64,000 bases of DNA, taken from Oscillospiraceae bacterium (GTDB taxonomy: Bacteria > Bacillota > Clostridia > Oscillospirales > CAG-382). Below the pieces are notes generated by a model that was not told where the DNA came from, did no database searches, and worked only from the letters and a program-made list of their open reading frames with translations. The number at the start of each line of letters is the position of its first letter. Positions within the stretch are counted from its first letter, which is position 1. Shown here piece by piece: positions 7,894 to 18,856 of the stretch. A program made the translations under genes and the position numbers. The DNA lies in assembly GCA_015064485.1 (NCBI GenBank), contig SVSD01000004.1, positions 62,001 to 126,000 on the forward strand, read 5' to 3'.

Positions 7894-10155
7894 ATGGCTG
7901 AAAAGAAATCACCGAAAAGAAAAGGCAAAAAGGTAGCTGAGGAAATACTTCCCCCCGCCCCCGCTCTTGATCAGGCAATAACAGACACACTTCGTGTCAA
8001 TTATATGCCGTATGCCATGAGCGTTATCATCTCCCGTGCCATCCCCGATATCGACGGCTTCAAGCCTTCTCAGAGAAAACTTCTTTATACGATGTACGAT
8101 ATGGGTCTTATGCACGGTCCGAGAACAAAATCGGCAAATGTTGCGGGCGCTACAATGCATCTTCATCCGCACGGCGATGCTTCCATATACGAAACCCTTG
8201 TCCGTCTTACTACGGGTAACGAATCGCTTCTTCACCCCTTTATAGATTCAAAAGGTACATTCGGTAAGCGTTATTCCACAATGGCATACGCTGCTGCAAG
8301 ATATACGGAATGCCGCCTTGATCCTTTTTGCGAAACCATTTTCGGGGGTATAGATAAAGATGCTGTTGACTTTGTAGACAACTACGACGGCACAATGAAA
8401 GAACCCACACTTTTGCCTACAGCATTTCCAAACATTTTAGTTTCGGCAAATCTCGGTATCGCCGTCGGTATGGCTACAAATATCTGCTCTTTCAACCTCG
8501 GTGAAATATGCGATGCAACATGCGAGCTTATGAAAAATCCCGATGCGGATTTGATCGACATCATAAAAGCTCCCGACTTTTCTACAGGCGGCCTTCTTTT
8601 GTACGACCGCGAACAGATGAAGGGCATTTACGAAACGGGCAAAGGCTCCTTTAGAGTAAGAGCAAGATATTCTTATGACAAAAAAGAAAACTGCATCGAA
8701 GTTACACAGATCCCTTATACAACAACAGTTGAAGCAGTTATCGCAAAAATCGCCAAATCCATGAAAGAAGGAAAATTCAAGGAAATTTCGGATGTGCGTG
8801 ATGAAATCGACCTTAACGGTATGAAACTCACCATCGACCTTAAAAGAGGTGCCGATCCCGAAAAGCTTATGCAGAAGCTTTTCCGTTCCACTCCCCTTGA
8901 AGACACCTTCCCCTGCAATTTCAATGTTCTTATATGCGGAAGCCCCAAAACTCTCGGCGTGCGCGATATTTTAAACGAATGGATTGCTTGGCGTACAGAC
9001 TGTGTAAAGCGTGAGCTTTATTACAATCTCTGCCGTATGGAAGAAAAACTGCATCTGCTTTACGGTCTTCGCGAGCTTCTTTGCGATATCGACAAAGCTA
9101 TAAAGATAATCCGCGAGACAGAAAGCGAAAAACAGGTTGTGCCCAACCTTATGGCAGGCTTTAATATTGATGAAATTCAGGCAGAATATATTGCTGAAAT
9201 AAAACTCCGCAATCTCAACCGCGAGCATATTTTAAAGCGTATTGCAGAAACAGAAAAGCTTGAACAGGATATTGCAGATACAAAGGATAAACTTTCTTCA
9301 TCAAGAAAGATCCATTCCATCATCGCAAAACAGCTTCAGGAAATAAAGAAAAAATATGCAAAGCCCAGAAAAACCCAGCTTATTTACACAGAAGACGAAC
9401 CGGAGATCATAGAGCCCGAAAAGGAAGCATATCCCGTAATCGTCGTTATGTCAAAAGAGGGCTATTTCAAAAAGCTTATTCCTTACAAGGGAAATCTGCC
9501 CCAAAACAACGAGCAGAAGCTTAAAGACGGCGACTCTATCGTTTTGAAAGAAGAAACAACCAGCGAATGTGAAATTCTTTTCTTCACCGACAAATGCCAG
9601 TGCTACAAGGCAAAGGCAGACGATTTTGAAACCCATAAAGCATCAATGCTCGGAGAATATGTTCCCGCAAAGCTTGGTTTTGACGATGGTGAAAATGTTG
9701 TAGCTACCCTTCTTGCAAAAGACTACAAGGGATCCGTAGCCTTCTTCTTCAAAAACGGAAAGGCAGTCAGCGTTCCTCTCAATTCGTATGCTACAAAGCT
9801 CAACCGCAAGAAACTTACAAACGCATACAGCGATGACAGTCCGGCTGTCGGAATATTCTTTGTCCCTGAAAAAGAGGGCAAAAAACCGGTTTGTGAATTT
9901 TTGCTCCGCTCGACTCAGGGCAAAGCAATAATTATGAACTCTGATCAGCTTGCCGCAAAAGCAACGAGAACAGCGTCCGGCGTTTATGTTTTCACCCTTA
10001 AAAAGGGAATTTCGGTTGAGAATGTTTCGGTATTCTGCGACGACGGCTCAGAAGAAATGAAAAAGTATGCAAAATACAGAAAATCAAAGCTGCCGAGCAC
10101 CGGAACTTTACTCGAAGCCTTTGATATAAATGCACAGCAGGTAAAACTTTTCTAA
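7894..10155 (+). CDS. Type IIA DNA topoisomerase subunit A (ParC/GyrA family)
   Basis: This 753-residue protein is a topoisomerase breakage-reunion subunit. The N-terminal winged-helix/tower region (DTLRVNYMPYAMSVIISRAIPD), the active-site tyrosine in ARYTECRL near residue 131 and the C-terminal beta-pinwheel-like half are visible. The quinolone-region loop reads VAGATMHLHPHGDASIYE; it is three residues longer between the glycine and HPHGD than in E. coli GyrA or ParC as I recall them. No parE or gyrB gene is adjacent, which is unusual. It may be topoisomerase IV A (ParC) or a second GyrA-like protein. It starts 21 bases after ruvB behind AAAAGGAATAT and reads on toward the yybS-like gene. 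Confidence 0.85.
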   Translation: MAEKKSPKRKGKKVAEEILPPAPALDQAITDTLRVNYMPYAMSVIISRAIPDIDGFKPSQRKLLYTMYDMGLMHGPRTKSANVAGATMHLHPHGDASIYETLVRLTTGNESLLHPFIDSKGTFGKRYSTMAYAAARYTECRLDPFCETIFGGIDKDAVDFVDNYDGTMKEPTLLPTAFPNILVSANLGIAVGMATNICSFNLGEICDATCELMKNPDADLIDIIKAPDFSTGGLLLYDREQMKGIYETGKGSFRVRARYSYDKKENCIEVTQIPYTTTVEAVIAKIAKSMKEGKFKEISDVRDEIDLNGMKLTIDLKRGADPEKLMQKLFRSTPLEDTFPCNFNVLICGSPKTLGVRDILNEWIAWRTDCVKRELYYNLCRMEEKLHLLYGLRELLCDIDKAIKIIRETESEKQVVPNLMAGFNIDEIQAEYIAEIKLRNLNREHILKRIAETEKLEQDIADTKDKLSSSRKIHSIIAKQLQEIKKKYAKPRKTQLIYTEDEPEIIEPEKEAYPVIVVMSKEGYFKKLIPYKGNLPQNNEQKLKDGDSIVLKEETTSECEILFFTDKCQCYKAKADDFETHKASMLGEYVPAKLGFDDGENVVATLLAKDYKGSVAFFFKNGKAVSVPLNSYATKLNRKKLTNAYSDDSPAVGIFFVPEKEGKKPVCEFLLRSTQGKAIIMNSDQLAAKATRTASGVYVFTLKKGISVENVSVFCDDGSEEMKKYAKYRKSKLPSTGTLLEAFDINAQQVKLF

Positions 10156-10180
10156 TCCCACTTCGGAGGACTAATACAAT

Positions 10181-11338
10181 TTGAAAAAACAAAACGACTT
10201 TTTATTTGACAACGAAGACGAAAACTCAACCCCTTCCGATCAGAACGGCGATGAAACAACCGAAGATAATAACGAAAACGGGGATAAGGATATTCCCATA
10301 AACGAATTTTTCCCTTTTCACAGCAATATGACAAAGGAAGAAATGGAAGCCCGCGGCTTCAAAGTAAAAACAATACGGTTTACTCCCTTTGACCTTCTTA
10401 TAATGCTGGTATGTATGTTTTTATTTACCTTGGCGGGATGCGGTCTTTCACTCGTTTCGTTTTTAGCTCTTATAATATCCGCTCCTTTATACGCAACATT
10501 TTCTTACCGTATAAGCAACAATTTTTCTTTCTTTGTACCTCTTGCGGCAATTGTTGCGTGCGGTTTTATTACAAAAAGCCCTATTATGCCTCTCGGTGTA
10601 CTTCTTGCAACCGGGATGTCGTATATTATGCTTTATTCAGTAAACAACAAACCTGAATCTGCAAAGACTTCAGCGGTTGTAGGCTGTTGCGTTTCTATGG
10701 GCATATATCTTCTTGCGGCATATTTTATCGGAGATCTGATGAATAAAATTTCGGAACGGGAAATTATGTCTGCAATAAATTCTCTCTTCGAAAATATGGA
10801 AGCCCAAGCCTTGGGAATATATACGGAAATGGCCAAATCCGGAATTGATCTTGGACTTAGCGATGCAGAGCTTGAAAATGCAGCAAAACTTTTTGCACAA
10901 AGCTCCCGTTCGCTTTTGCCTTCCGTTATTATCATCTGCTTTATGATAATTTCGTATATTTCGGCATCTTTGCTTCCGCTTTTCTCAAAGCTTTTAAGAG
11001 CAAAGGAAATGCTCGGCAACATATGCTATGAAATAAAGCTTTCGAAAATAGCCGTTGTCGTATATCTAATATCCTGGTTCGGTTCCTTATTCGGAACAGG
11101 CATTTTCTCTGTCGCTTTCAGAAATATTATATCAATTCTTGCTCCCGCACTTTCACTTTGCGGAATAAAACAGATAGGCGAATTCTTACATTCCAAAGGA
11201 ACACCAAAAATTATATCGGCATTTGTTCAGCTGATAAGCATTTTCGCCGCTTTTGTTCTTGGTGATATAGGACTTTCGGTTCTTATGATGTTCGGTGTTT
11301 TCCACACCTTAAAAACCTCTACCCCCAACAATATGTAA
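10181..11338 (+). CDS. DUF2232 (YybS-like) multi-pass membrane protein
   Basis: The 385-residue protein has an acidic cytoplasmic N-terminus of about 55 residues and then several hydrophobic segments: near 65-110, 115-150, 162-180, 245-275, 285-320 and 335-375. Family identification as DUF2232/YybS rests on this topology and on position: in Bacillus, yybS precedes gdpP (yybT), rplI and dnaB, the same order found here. It starts at TTG 10181 with GGAGGA 10 bases upstream. Function in the family is unknown; a transport or envelope role linked to c-di-AMP physiology is only a guess. Confidence 0.75.
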   Translation: MKKQNDFLFDNEDENSTPSDQNGDETTEDNNENGDKDIPINEFFPFHSNMTKEEMEARGFKVKTIRFTPFDLLIMLVCMFLFTLAGCGLSLVSFLALIISAPLYATFSYRISNNFSFFVPLAAIVACGFITKSPIMPLGVLLATGMSYIMLYSVNNKPESAKTSAVVGCCVSMGIYLLAAYFIGDLMNKISEREIMSAINSLFENMEAQALGIYTEMAKSGIDLGLSDAELENAAKLFAQSSRSLLPSVIIICFMIISYISASLLPLFSKLLRAKEMLGNICYEIKLSKIAVVVYLISWFGSLFGTGIFSVAFRNIISILAPALSLCGIKQIGEFLHSKGTPKIISAFVQLISIFAAFVLGDIGLSVLMMFGVFHTLKTSTPNNM

Positions 11339-11363
11339 AACCTTTAAAACGGAGGTGAACTGC

Positions 11364-13376
11364 TTGAAAGAGCTATTTAAACAGCTTCGGGCGATGACCT
11401 GGAGAAAGAGTATAATTTGCGCAATAATCGTTCTTGTAATATATACCGCTCTGTCCGGCTTTATAGATGCAAGAATTCTCCCCATAGGTCTTGTCCTTAT
11501 TATCGCTTACATAATAGCGGCAATGGTCCTTTTGCGCTTTGACCTTAAAACAGACGGGCTTGTGTCTGAGAATTCCGCTATGCTCGGCATTACAATGGAT
11601 TTCGTTACAAAGCTCCGTTCCCCTGTTATTATCATCGGCTTTGACGGTACTATAAACTGGTACAACACAGCATTTGTAGCAATAAACGAATCTCACCTTT
11701 CCTCCTTCGGAAAAACTCCCGCCGATGCTATTGACCCTGCTTTTTCTCCCCAAAGAATAAATCAGCTCAAGGAAGGCGCAACTTTCCTTCTCAACTACAA
11801 GGACACCGATTATGAAATAAGCGGTTATTCGCTCCAGTCAAACGGAAAAAACTTCTGTATGATAGTTTTTGACGACAGAAGCGAACTTGTGAAAACAAAA
11901 AAGCAACTTGCAGACAAAAACGCAGTTGTTGCTCTTATTGTACTTGATAATTTGGGCGATTCCTTTACATTTTCACAAGATAAATACCGCAACGCAACTG
12001 CCCATATCGCAGGACTTGTTTCCGAATGGGGCAAATCGCTCGGCGGTATGGTAAAGGAATACGACAGAGATAAATTCATCGTTGTTTTCGAAGAAAAACA
12101 TCTTCAGTCGGTTCTGAATTCAAAATTTGATATTCTTGACAGCATAAGGGAAACCGAGCTTGATGAGCTTACATCCCCCATCACCGCATCTATCGGTATC
12201 AGCAACATAAAAGGTTCTCTTGCCGAAAAAGAAGATGCCGCAAGAAATGCGCTTGAACTCGCTTTGCAAAGAGGCGGCGACCAGGCTGTTCTTAAGACTG
12301 CAGAAACTACCGAATACTACGGCGGCAAAACCAAAACCGTACAGAAAAAGACAAAGATCCGTTCAAGAACAGTTGCCGGCGACCTTGTAAAACACATAAA
12401 ACAAAGCGGAAATGTCCTTATTATGGGTCATAAATTCAGCGACCATGACAGCATTGCTTCGTGTGTTGCTATGGCAAGAATTGCAGCAAGTTACGGAAAA
12501 CCCGCAAAGATCGTTGTAAATCTTCACGATACAAACTTAAAGCCCATTTTTTCAAAAATGAGAGGATATAACTATTACGACGGTCTTTTCACAGATGCTC
12601 CCGCAGCTCAGGATATGATACGGTCGGATACTCTTCTCATAATTTGCGATACAAATAATCCCGACCTTTTTGAATCAAGGGAAATTTATGAAAACTGCGT
12701 ATCGTTTATAATAATCGACCACCACAGAAAAGTTCAGGAGGATTATATTCTGCCTCCGAAGCTTGCGTATATCGAACCATCGGCATCTTCTGCATCTGAA
12801 ATGATATGCGAGATCGCCGAATATGCCATTCCCTCGGGAAGCCTTACAAAAATCGAAGCCGAGCTTCTTTTTGCAGGTATTATACTTGATACCAACAATT
12901 TCAAAAAGAATACGGGTGTCGGAACATTCAGTGCCGCACTTTATTTAAGGGCGCAAGGCGCAGACCCGAATGAAGCTCAAGGCTTTTTCCGTACAAATCT
13001 CGACGAATTCGTTTATGAAGCCGATATAGAAAGCAACATATCGATATACCGCGAAAATATCATTATAGCCACAAGCGATATAGAATCAAGCGATGCAGGA
13101 CAAACTAAAGTTGTGTCCTCAAAGAGCGCCGACAGACTTCTCAATATATCGGGAGTTGATGCGGTATTTGTTCTTGCAACAGTCGGCAGAGATATAAATA
13201 TCTCCGCCCGTTCAACAGACAAGATAAATGTTCAACTGATTATGGAAGCTCTCGGTGGAGGAGGACATTTTGATTCCGCAGGTGCGTTTTTGCGTGACAC
13301 AGAGCTTTCCGAGGCTGTCGAATTGTTAAAGGCGGAAATAAACAATATTATCAAAAACAAAACTGACAATAACTAA
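11364..13376 (+). CDS. gdpP: Cyclic-di-AMP phosphodiesterase GdpP (DHH/DHHA1)
   Basis: GdpP is a membrane-bound enzyme that hydrolyses c-di-AMP to pApA. In order the protein shows two N-terminal membrane segments (about residues 15-55), a degenerate PAS domain, a degenerate GGDEF domain lacking the GGDEF signature, a DHH domain with the metal-binding DHD near residue 360 and DHH near 450, and a DHHA1 domain with GGGGH near 630. A GTG at 11355 is in frame but overlaps the ribosome site GGAGGTG, so TTG 11364, 6 bases downstream of that site, is the likely start (670 residues). Position between yybS-like and rplI matches Bacillus. Confidence 0.92.
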   Translation: MKELFKQLRAMTWRKSIICAIIVLVIYTALSGFIDARILPIGLVLIIAYIIAAMVLLRFDLKTDGLVSENSAMLGITMDFVTKLRSPVIIIGFDGTINWYNTAFVAINESHLSSFGKTPADAIDPAFSPQRINQLKEGATFLLNYKDTDYEISGYSLQSNGKNFCMIVFDDRSELVKTKKQLADKNAVVALIVLDNLGDSFTFSQDKYRNATAHIAGLVSEWGKSLGGMVKEYDRDKFIVVFEEKHLQSVLNSKFDILDSIRETELDELTSPITASIGISNIKGSLAEKEDAARNALELALQRGGDQAVLKTAETTEYYGGKTKTVQKKTKIRSRTVAGDLVKHIKQSGNVLIMGHKFSDHDSIASCVAMARIAASYGKPAKIVVNLHDTNLKPIFSKMRGYNYYDGLFTDAPAAQDMIRSDTLLIICDTNNPDLFESREIYENCVSFIIIDHHRKVQEDYILPPKLAYIEPSASSASEMICEIAEYAIPSGSLTKIEAELLFAGIILDTNNFKKNTGVGTFSAALYLRAQGADPNEAQGFFRTNLDEFVYEADIESNISIYRENIIIATSDIESSDAGQTKVVSSKSADRLLNISGVDAVFVLATVGRDINISARSTDKINVQLIMEALGGGGHFDSAGAFLRDTELSEAVELLKAEINNIIKNKTDNN

Positions 13377-13399
13377 CATACAATTTGGAGGTATATAAA

Positions 13400-13849
13400 A
13401 TGAAAGTATTACTTTTGCAGGATGTAAAAGCACAAGGAAAAAAAGGCGAAGTAGTAAATGTTTCCGACGGATACGCAAGAAACTTCCTTTTCCCCAAGAA
13501 ACTCGCATGTGAACTTACTCCCACAATAATCAACGATCTTAAAAACAAAGAAGCCGCAAAGGCTCACAAACTCGCTGAAGAAAAGAAGCTTGCGGGAGAA
13601 AATGCGCAGAAGCTTCAGTCAATTACTGTAAAGATCTATGCTACAAGCGGTGCTGATTCCCGTCTTTACGGTGCAATCACATCAAAAGAAATCGCAGAAG
13701 AGCTCAAAAAGCAGCATAATATTGATGTTGATAAGCGCAAGATAGTTCTTGATTCTGCTATCAAATCCTACGGCAGCTACACTCTTGATGTTAAGCTTCA
13801 TCCCGAAATCACAGGCAAACTTTCGGTTGTTGTCGCTTCCAAGGACTAA
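13400..13849 (+). CDS. rplI: 50S ribosomal protein bL9
   Basis: bL9 binds 23S rRNA at the base of the L1 stalk. The 149-residue protein has the conserved N-terminal signature [19 protein letters not shown] with the GYARNFLFP loop, a long charged connecting helix (about 40-75) and a compact C-terminal domain. The frame is open 5 codons upstream, but ATG 13400 is correctly spaced after TTGGAGGT and matches the family start. It lies 23 bases after gdpP and 9 bases before dnaB. Confidence 0.97.
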   Translation: MKVLLLQDVKAQGKKGEVVNVSDGYARNFLFPKKLACELTPTIINDLKNKEAAKAHKLAEEKKLAGENAQKLQSITVKIYATSGADSRLYGAITSKEIAEELKKQHNIDVDKRKIVLDSAIKSYGSYTLDVKLHPEITGKLSVVVASKD

Positions 13850-13858
13850 GGTGGCGTG

Positions 13859-15199
13859 ATGGCACAGGACATCATAAATATTGACAGCCCCAGAGCCTTG
13901 CCCGTTTCAACAGAAGCTGAAATGGCGCTTCTCGGGGCAATCCTTCTTGACCCTGAGCGCATAAAGGATGTAACAAATATAATAAGTGCGGAAGATTTTT
14001 ATCTCGAACGAAACAAAACCGTATATGAAGCGATGAGAACTCTTTTCAATTTCAGCCGCACCATTGAAGTTGTAACACTTCTTGATGCACTTGACCAGGC
14101 AGGCGAAAACACAGCAGAAATGAAAGGGTATATAAAGCTTCTTGCCGATTCCGTATCCACTTCGTCCAACATTCTTGACTATGCAAAGATTGTCAGAGAT
14201 AAATCAACCCTCAGAAAAATAATATCCGTCGCAGGCGAGATAAATGAAATGGCATACGCCGCAGAAGGCGATGTTGCTACAATTCTCGACAGTGCCGAGC
14301 AGAAAATTTTTGATATCTCATCAAGTACAACAGTCAAAGGCTTTGCACACATCTCGGATGTTATTCTTGCAAACTATGCCCATTTGCAGGAACTTATAAC
14401 AAACAAAGAAGCTGCTATGGGTGTGCCTACCCATTTCAGCGGAATAGATAAGCTTATTGTTGGTATGCACGAATCCGACCTTATTGTTGTCGGTGCACGC
14501 CCCGGTATGGGTAAAACCGCCTTTGGTCTTAATATTGCAGTAAATGTTGCAAAGGCAAACAAAAAGAAGGTTGCAATTTTCTCGCTTGAAATGTCAAATG
14601 AGCAGGTAGTACAAAGAATGCTCTCAAGCGAAGCCTATATCGACAGCTACAAAATGAGAAGCGGAGAGCTTGATTCTGAGGACTGGAACAAACTTGCCGC
14701 CGCCGCAGGCGTACTTTCCCAGACAGACATATATCTTGACGATACTGCGGGTATATCTGTTATGGGTATGAAATCAAAGCTTCGCCGAATAAAGGACCTG
14801 GGGCTTGTTATCATCGACTATCTCGGTCTTATGAGCTCGGATAAAAATATCGACAACCGAGTTCAGGAAGTCAGCGATATTTCAAAGAACTTAAAGCGTA
14901 TGGCAAAGGATCTTAAGGTTCCCGTTATTGCCCTTGCACAGCTTAACCGAGGAGTTGAAGGCCGTACCGATAAAACACCTATGGCCTCCGACCTTCGCGA
15001 TTCGGGTGCTATCGAACAGGACGCCGATATAATCATGTTTTTATACAGAGATGATTATTACAACAATGACCCTGCAAACCAAAACACTGCTCAGTGTATC
15101 ATAGCCAAAAACCGACACGGTTCGACGGGCAAAGTCGATCTTGGCTGGTACGGACAGTATACAAAATTTATTTCTGTGGATACATCCCATGCCGAATAA
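13859..15199 (+). CDS. dnaB: Replicative DNA helicase DnaB
   Basis: This hexameric 5'-3' helicase unwinds DNA ahead of the replisome. The protein of about 446 residues has the N-terminal helical domain (STEAEMALLGAILLDP), a linker, and the RecA-like C-domain with Walker A near 212-220 (ARPGMGKT), VIIDYLGLM Walker B and the DLRDSGAIEQDADI motif. ATG 13859 is used here; an adjacent in-frame GTG at 13856 is an alternative. Its 3' end overlaps tilS by 11 bases. The gene is called dnaC in Bacillus nomenclature. Confidence 0.96.
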   Translation: MAQDIINIDSPRALPVSTEAEMALLGAILLDPERIKDVTNIISAEDFYLERNKTVYEAMRTLFNFSRTIEVVTLLDALDQAGENTAEMKGYIKLLADSVSTSSNILDYAKIVRDKSTLRKIISVAGEINEMAYAAEGDVATILDSAEQKIFDISSSTTVKGFAHISDVILANYAHLQELITNKEAAMGVPTHFSGIDKLIVGMHESDLIVVGARPGMGKTAFGLNIAVNVAKANKKKVAIFSLEMSNEQVVQRMLSSEAYIDSYKMRSGELDSEDWNKLAAAAGVLSQTDIYLDDTAGISVMGMKSKLRRIKDLGLVIIDYLGLMSSDKNIDNRVQEVSDISKNLKRMAKDLKVPVIALAQLNRGVEGRTDKTPMASDLRDSGAIEQDADIIMFLYRDDYYNNDPANQNTAQCIIAKNRHGSTGKVDLGWYGQYTKFISVDTSHAE

Positions 15200-16619
15200 T
15201 TATAATGACTTTTCTGATTTCTTTTGCGAAAAGGTAAAGGAAACAATAAAAAAATATTCTCTTGCGGAAAAAAACGGACAAATTACAGTTGCCCTTTCGG
15301 GCGGTGCTGATTCTGTTGCACTTTTATTGTCCTTGTTAAAAATCAAAGACAAAAAAGATTTATCTTTTTCTGTTTCCGCCTGTCATCTTAATCACGGCAT
15401 AAGAGATCTCGGTGCAATAAGGGATGAAAATTTCACAAAGACACTTTGTGAAAAATTTTCTGTTCCTGTTTATACGGAAAAAATCGACATTCCAAAGCTG
15501 TGTGAAACACAAAAAGGAAGTGTTGAAACTGTGGCAAGAAATGAGAGATACGAGTTTTTCAGACGCGCTTCGGTACATTTCGGAAACAGCCTTATAGCTA
15601 CAGCCCACACTATGTCGGATAACGCCGAAACTCTGCTTTTCAACATTGCAAGAGGCACAGGTCCGGACGGCATCTGCGGAATACCGCCGAAAAGGGATAT
15701 TTTCATCCGTCCGCTCATACAACTAAAAAGAGCCGATGTTGAAAAATTCTTATCAGAGCAATCGCAAGATTATATGACAGACGAAACCAACTGCGATGAG
15801 GAGTATTCGAGAAACTTTATCCGTCATAACATAGTTCCGAAATTAAAAGAGCTCAATCCCGCTTTTGAAGAAGCGGTTTTCAGACTTTCGGAAAGCGCAA
15901 GAAAGGACAAAGAATATTTTGACATAAAAATGAAAGATATGTCAGAAAACTTTTGTGATATAACTAACCTTTCACAGCTTCATCCGTCTTCTCTTTCGCG
16001 ATATATCCGTTTTATATGTGAAGAAAGCGATCCTCTTATGCGTCTTTCTTCAGAAAGAGTCGACGCAATATCACAAGCGGTAGCTTCCACTTCCCGCGAC
16101 GGAATTATAAGGGATATTTCTCTTCCCCGAAAAAAGAAAGCCGTAATTTCAAAAAATGGTATTCGTATTATGGAAAATTGCGATGATACAGCAAAAAAGA
16201 ACTCTTTTAAGTTTAATATTCCCTTGTCTTTTGGGGAAAATATCATAAATGACACATATGCGGTTTTTCTGTCCTCTGAATATGAGGAAAATGCTCCGGT
16301 ACTTTGCAATGTTATTGAAAACGAAGATATTGTTTACAAATTGTATATAACTTGTGAAGTACAATCTGATATAATTAATAACAGTTTATTTGCAAGACCG
16401 AGAATTGAAGGGGATTTTATCCGCCTTGGCGGTATTACGCGTAAACTCAAAAAAGTATATTCCGAAAAGCATATAGCTGTTTCCGAAAGAAATCTTTTGC
16501 CTGTAATATGCGATAAAAACGGAAGTGTTATATCAACTCCCCTTTTTTCGTCAGCTTGCGATACGGCAAAACCGCAAAAATCGGATAAGAAAGTTACTTT
16601 AGCTTTTTATAAAGCATAA
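15189..16619 (+). CDS. tilS: tRNA(Ile)-lysidine synthase TilS
   Basis: TilS converts the wobble cytidine of the CAU-anticodon isoleucine tRNA to lysidine, an essential step in AUA decoding. The PP-loop ATP-pyrophosphatase motif SGGADS lies near residues 36-41, followed by the N-type ATPase domain with DNAETLLFNIARGTG, and a C-terminal tRNA-binding domain with RIEGDFIRLGG. About 476 residues is normal. The frame is open upstream inside dnaB, but ATG 15189 avoids a long overlap. In Firmicutes hpt commonly sits between tilS and ftsH; here ftsH follows directly. Confidence 0.93.
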   Translation: MPNNYNDFSDFFCEKVKETIKKYSLAEKNGQITVALSGGADSVALLLSLLKIKDKKDLSFSVSACHLNHGIRDLGAIRDENFTKTLCEKFSVPVYTEKIDIPKLCETQKGSVETVARNERYEFFRRASVHFGNSLIATAHTMSDNAETLLFNIARGTGPDGICGIPPKRDIFIRPLIQLKRADVEKFLSEQSQDYMTDETNCDEEYSRNFIRHNIVPKLKELNPAFEEAVFRLSESARKDKEYFDIKMKDMSENFCDITNLSQLHPSSLSRYIRFICEESDPLMRLSSERVDAISQAVASTSRDGIIRDISLPRKKKAVISKNGIRIMENCDDTAKKNSFKFNIPLSFGENIINDTYAVFLSSEYEENAPVLCNVIENEDIVYKLYITCEVQSDIINNSLFARPRIEGDFIRLGGITRKLKKVYSEKHIAVSERNLLPVICDKNGSVISTPLFSSACDTAKPQKSDKKVTLAFYKA

Positions 16620-16656
16620 ATTCCAGCATTTCAATTAAGGAGTGATGATTCAGTTA

Positions 16657-18792
16657 ATGAAGAAGAACATCAAAATCGTTATTTTCTATCTTATACTGTT
16701 CATATCAATTATTATTGTTTCCTCATGGATATTGGGCGGTACGGATGATGAAAAATTAACCTATACAGACATCAAACAGTATTTTTACGATGAAAAGGTC
16801 GAGGAGTTCCTTATAACAAACGATAACACCTTGATACTCACACTTCGCGAAAATACTGCCGATTCTACCGACGCAGACAATAAAACCGCATCTTCAGAAA
16901 CAAGCGGAAATGATTCGGCAAAAAAAGAACAGATTGAATATAAGCTTCGCAGTGCCGACTGGTTTATGCAGGATTTAAAGCCTGTAATCGACGAACAGTT
17001 TGAAAACGGCACTCTGACTTATGAACTCGAAGCGCCTGTTCAGGTCGCATGGTGGGTATCCTTCCTTCCCTATCTTCTCATTCTTGTATTTATTGTAGTT
17101 ATCTACTTTGTATCAATAAATCAGGCTATGGGCGGCAAGGGCGGCAGAATAAACAGCTTCGGAAAATCCCGTGCACATCTTATGTCTGACAGTAAAAACA
17201 AAGTCAGATTTGCGGATGTTGCAGGCGCAGACGAAGAAAAAGAAGAACTTAAAGAAGTTGTGGAATTTTTGAAAAATCCCGCCCGTTTCAACGAGCTCGG
17301 TGCAAGAATTCCAAGAGGCGTACTTCTTTTCGGCCCTCCCGGTACAGGTAAAACATTACTTGCAAAAGCAGTTGCGGGCGAGGCAGGAGTTCCTTTCTAC
17401 TCAATTTCCGGTTCGGATTTCGTTGAAATGTATGTAGGTGTCGGAGCTTCCCGTGTACGCGACCTTTTTGAAAACGCAAAGAAGAATGCACCTGCCATAA
17501 TCTTTATCGACGAAATCGATGCTGTGGGACGCCATAGAGGCGCAGGTCTTGGCGGCGGACACGATGAAAGAGAACAGACTTTAAATCAGCTCCTTGTTGA
17601 AATGGACGGTTTCGGAAGCAATGAGGGTGTAATAGTAATTGCAGCAACAAACCGCCCCGACATACTTGACCCTGCACTTTTGCGTCCGGGCCGTTTTGAC
17701 AGACAAATAACCGTAAACTATCCCGATCTCAAGGGAAGATGTGAAATTCTGAAGGTTCATGCCAAGGGCAAACCCTTTGAAGAGGCTGTTGACCTTGAAA
17801 AAATTGCTCAGACAACTGTGGGCTTTACCGGTGCCGACCTTGCAAATCTTCTCAATGAAGCAGCGCTGCATGCGGCAAGAAAGAAAAAGAAGCTTATCGG
17901 TATGCCCGATATCGAAGAAGCCGCTCTTAAGATAATGGTGGGCACTCAGAAGAAGAACAGAAAATTCAAGCCCGAGGAAAAGAAAAAGACCGCTTATCAT
18001 GAAGCAGGTCATGCGGTTCTTGCCCATATTCTTCCCTCAGTCGATCCTGTCCGCCAGATATCCATTATCCCCAGCGGCAGAGCTTTGGGATATACCTTAA
18101 CAGTTCCGCTTGAGGATAAATACAGTGTTTACAAAAAAGGCCTTATGGAAGAGATCACAATGATCCTCGGCGGCCGTGTTGCCGAAAAAGTATTTTTCGA
18201 CGATATATCGGGCGGTGCTTCAAACGATATCCAAAGAGCTACTGCAATCGCAAAAAATATGGTTACCCGTTACGGTATGAGCGACAAGCTCGGTCCAATT
18301 GCTTTTGCAAACGAGCGCTCGGATGATGAAGTTTTCCTCGGCCGTGATTTCAACAACACAAAGAATTACTCCGAAGAAACTGCGGCACTTATTGATGCGG
18401 AAATAAAGCGAATTATCGACGAATGCTTTGTTGAAGCCGAAAGACTTATAAGAGAAAACGAAGAAAAGATGCATACGATCGCAGAATTTCTTATTCAGTT
18501 TGAGAGTATGGACGAAGATCAGTTCAAATTCCTTATGGACACAGACCCCACTCCCTCGATTGAAGAAATTGCCGCAATTGCAGAAGCTAAAAAACAGCAG
18601 AGCGACAGCGAAAATGCCAAAAAGCGTCAGAAAATATTTACTGTAAGATCCGAAAGCACCTCTTCCGATGAGGAACCTGAGGATGCAGAAGATGCTGAAA
18701 CTGTTGAAGAAAACGAAACAGCTGTAACTCCCGAAAACAAGAAACCTTCCGATTCGGACAAAATGGAAGACGACAGCAATCTTCCCTTTTAA
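16657..18792 (+). CDS. ftsH: ATP-dependent zinc metalloprotease FtsH
   Basis: FtsH is the membrane AAA+ protease that degrades misassembled membrane and short-lived cytosolic proteins. The protein of about 711 residues has an N-terminal membrane helix (about 5-25), an external domain, a second helix (about 130-150), Walker A near 226-233 (GPPGTGKT), Walker [10 protein letters not shown], the second region of homology, and the zinc-binding HEAGH near 448. The C-terminal 80 residues are acidic and low-complexity. GTG 16642 and ATG 16645 overlap the AAGGAG site, so ATG 16657 is preferred. A bidirectional terminator ends the run. Confidence 0.97.
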   Translation: MKKNIKIVIFYLILFISIIIVSSWILGGTDDEKLTYTDIKQYFYDEKVEEFLITNDNTLILTLRENTADSTDADNKTASSETSGNDSAKKEQIEYKLRSADWFMQDLKPVIDEQFENGTLTYELEAPVQVAWWVSFLPYLLILVFIVVIYFVSINQAMGGKGGRINSFGKSRAHLMSDSKNKVRFADVAGADEEKEELKEVVEFLKNPARFNELGARIPRGVLLFGPPGTGKTLLAKAVAGEAGVPFYSISGSDFVEMYVGVGASRVRDLFENAKKNAPAIIFIDEIDAVGRHRGAGLGGGHDEREQTLNQLLVEMDGFGSNEGVIVIAATNRPDILDPALLRPGRFDRQITVNYPDLKGRCEILKVHAKGKPFEEAVDLEKIAQTTVGFTGADLANLLNEAALHAARKKKKLIGMPDIEEAALKIMVGTQKKNRKFKPEEKKKTAYHEAGHAVLAHILPSVDPVRQISIIPSGRALGYTLTVPLEDKYSVYKKGLMEEITMILGGRVAEKVFFDDISGGASNDIQRATAIAKNMVTRYGMSDKLGPIAFANERSDDEVFLGRDFNNTKNYSEETAALIDAEIKRIIDECFVEAERLIRENEEKMHTIAEFLIQFESMDEDQFKFLMDTDPTPSIEEIAAIAEAKKQQSDSENAKKRQKIFTVRSESTSSDEEPEDAEDAETVEENETAVTPENKKPSDSDKMEDDSNLPF

Positions 18793-18807
18793 AACAAAAT
18801 AAAAAAT

Positions 18808-18840
18808 CCCAAAAGTTTAAAACTTTTGGGATTTTATTTT
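18808..18840. terminator. Bidirectional intrinsic terminator between ftsH and galE
   Basis: Arms CCCAAAAGTTT (18808-18818) and AAACTTTTGGG (18820-18830) form a near-perfect palindrome with A-rich and T-rich flanks on both sides. It can end the convergent ftsH and galE transcripts. Confidence 0.9.
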
Positions 18841-18856
18841 TATCAGAATTCTGTTT

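Noticed and set aside
15141-15188. Longer TilS start inside dnaB
   Set aside because: It would overlap dnaB by about 60 bases and add residues not found in the family; ATG 15189 gives a normal N-terminus.
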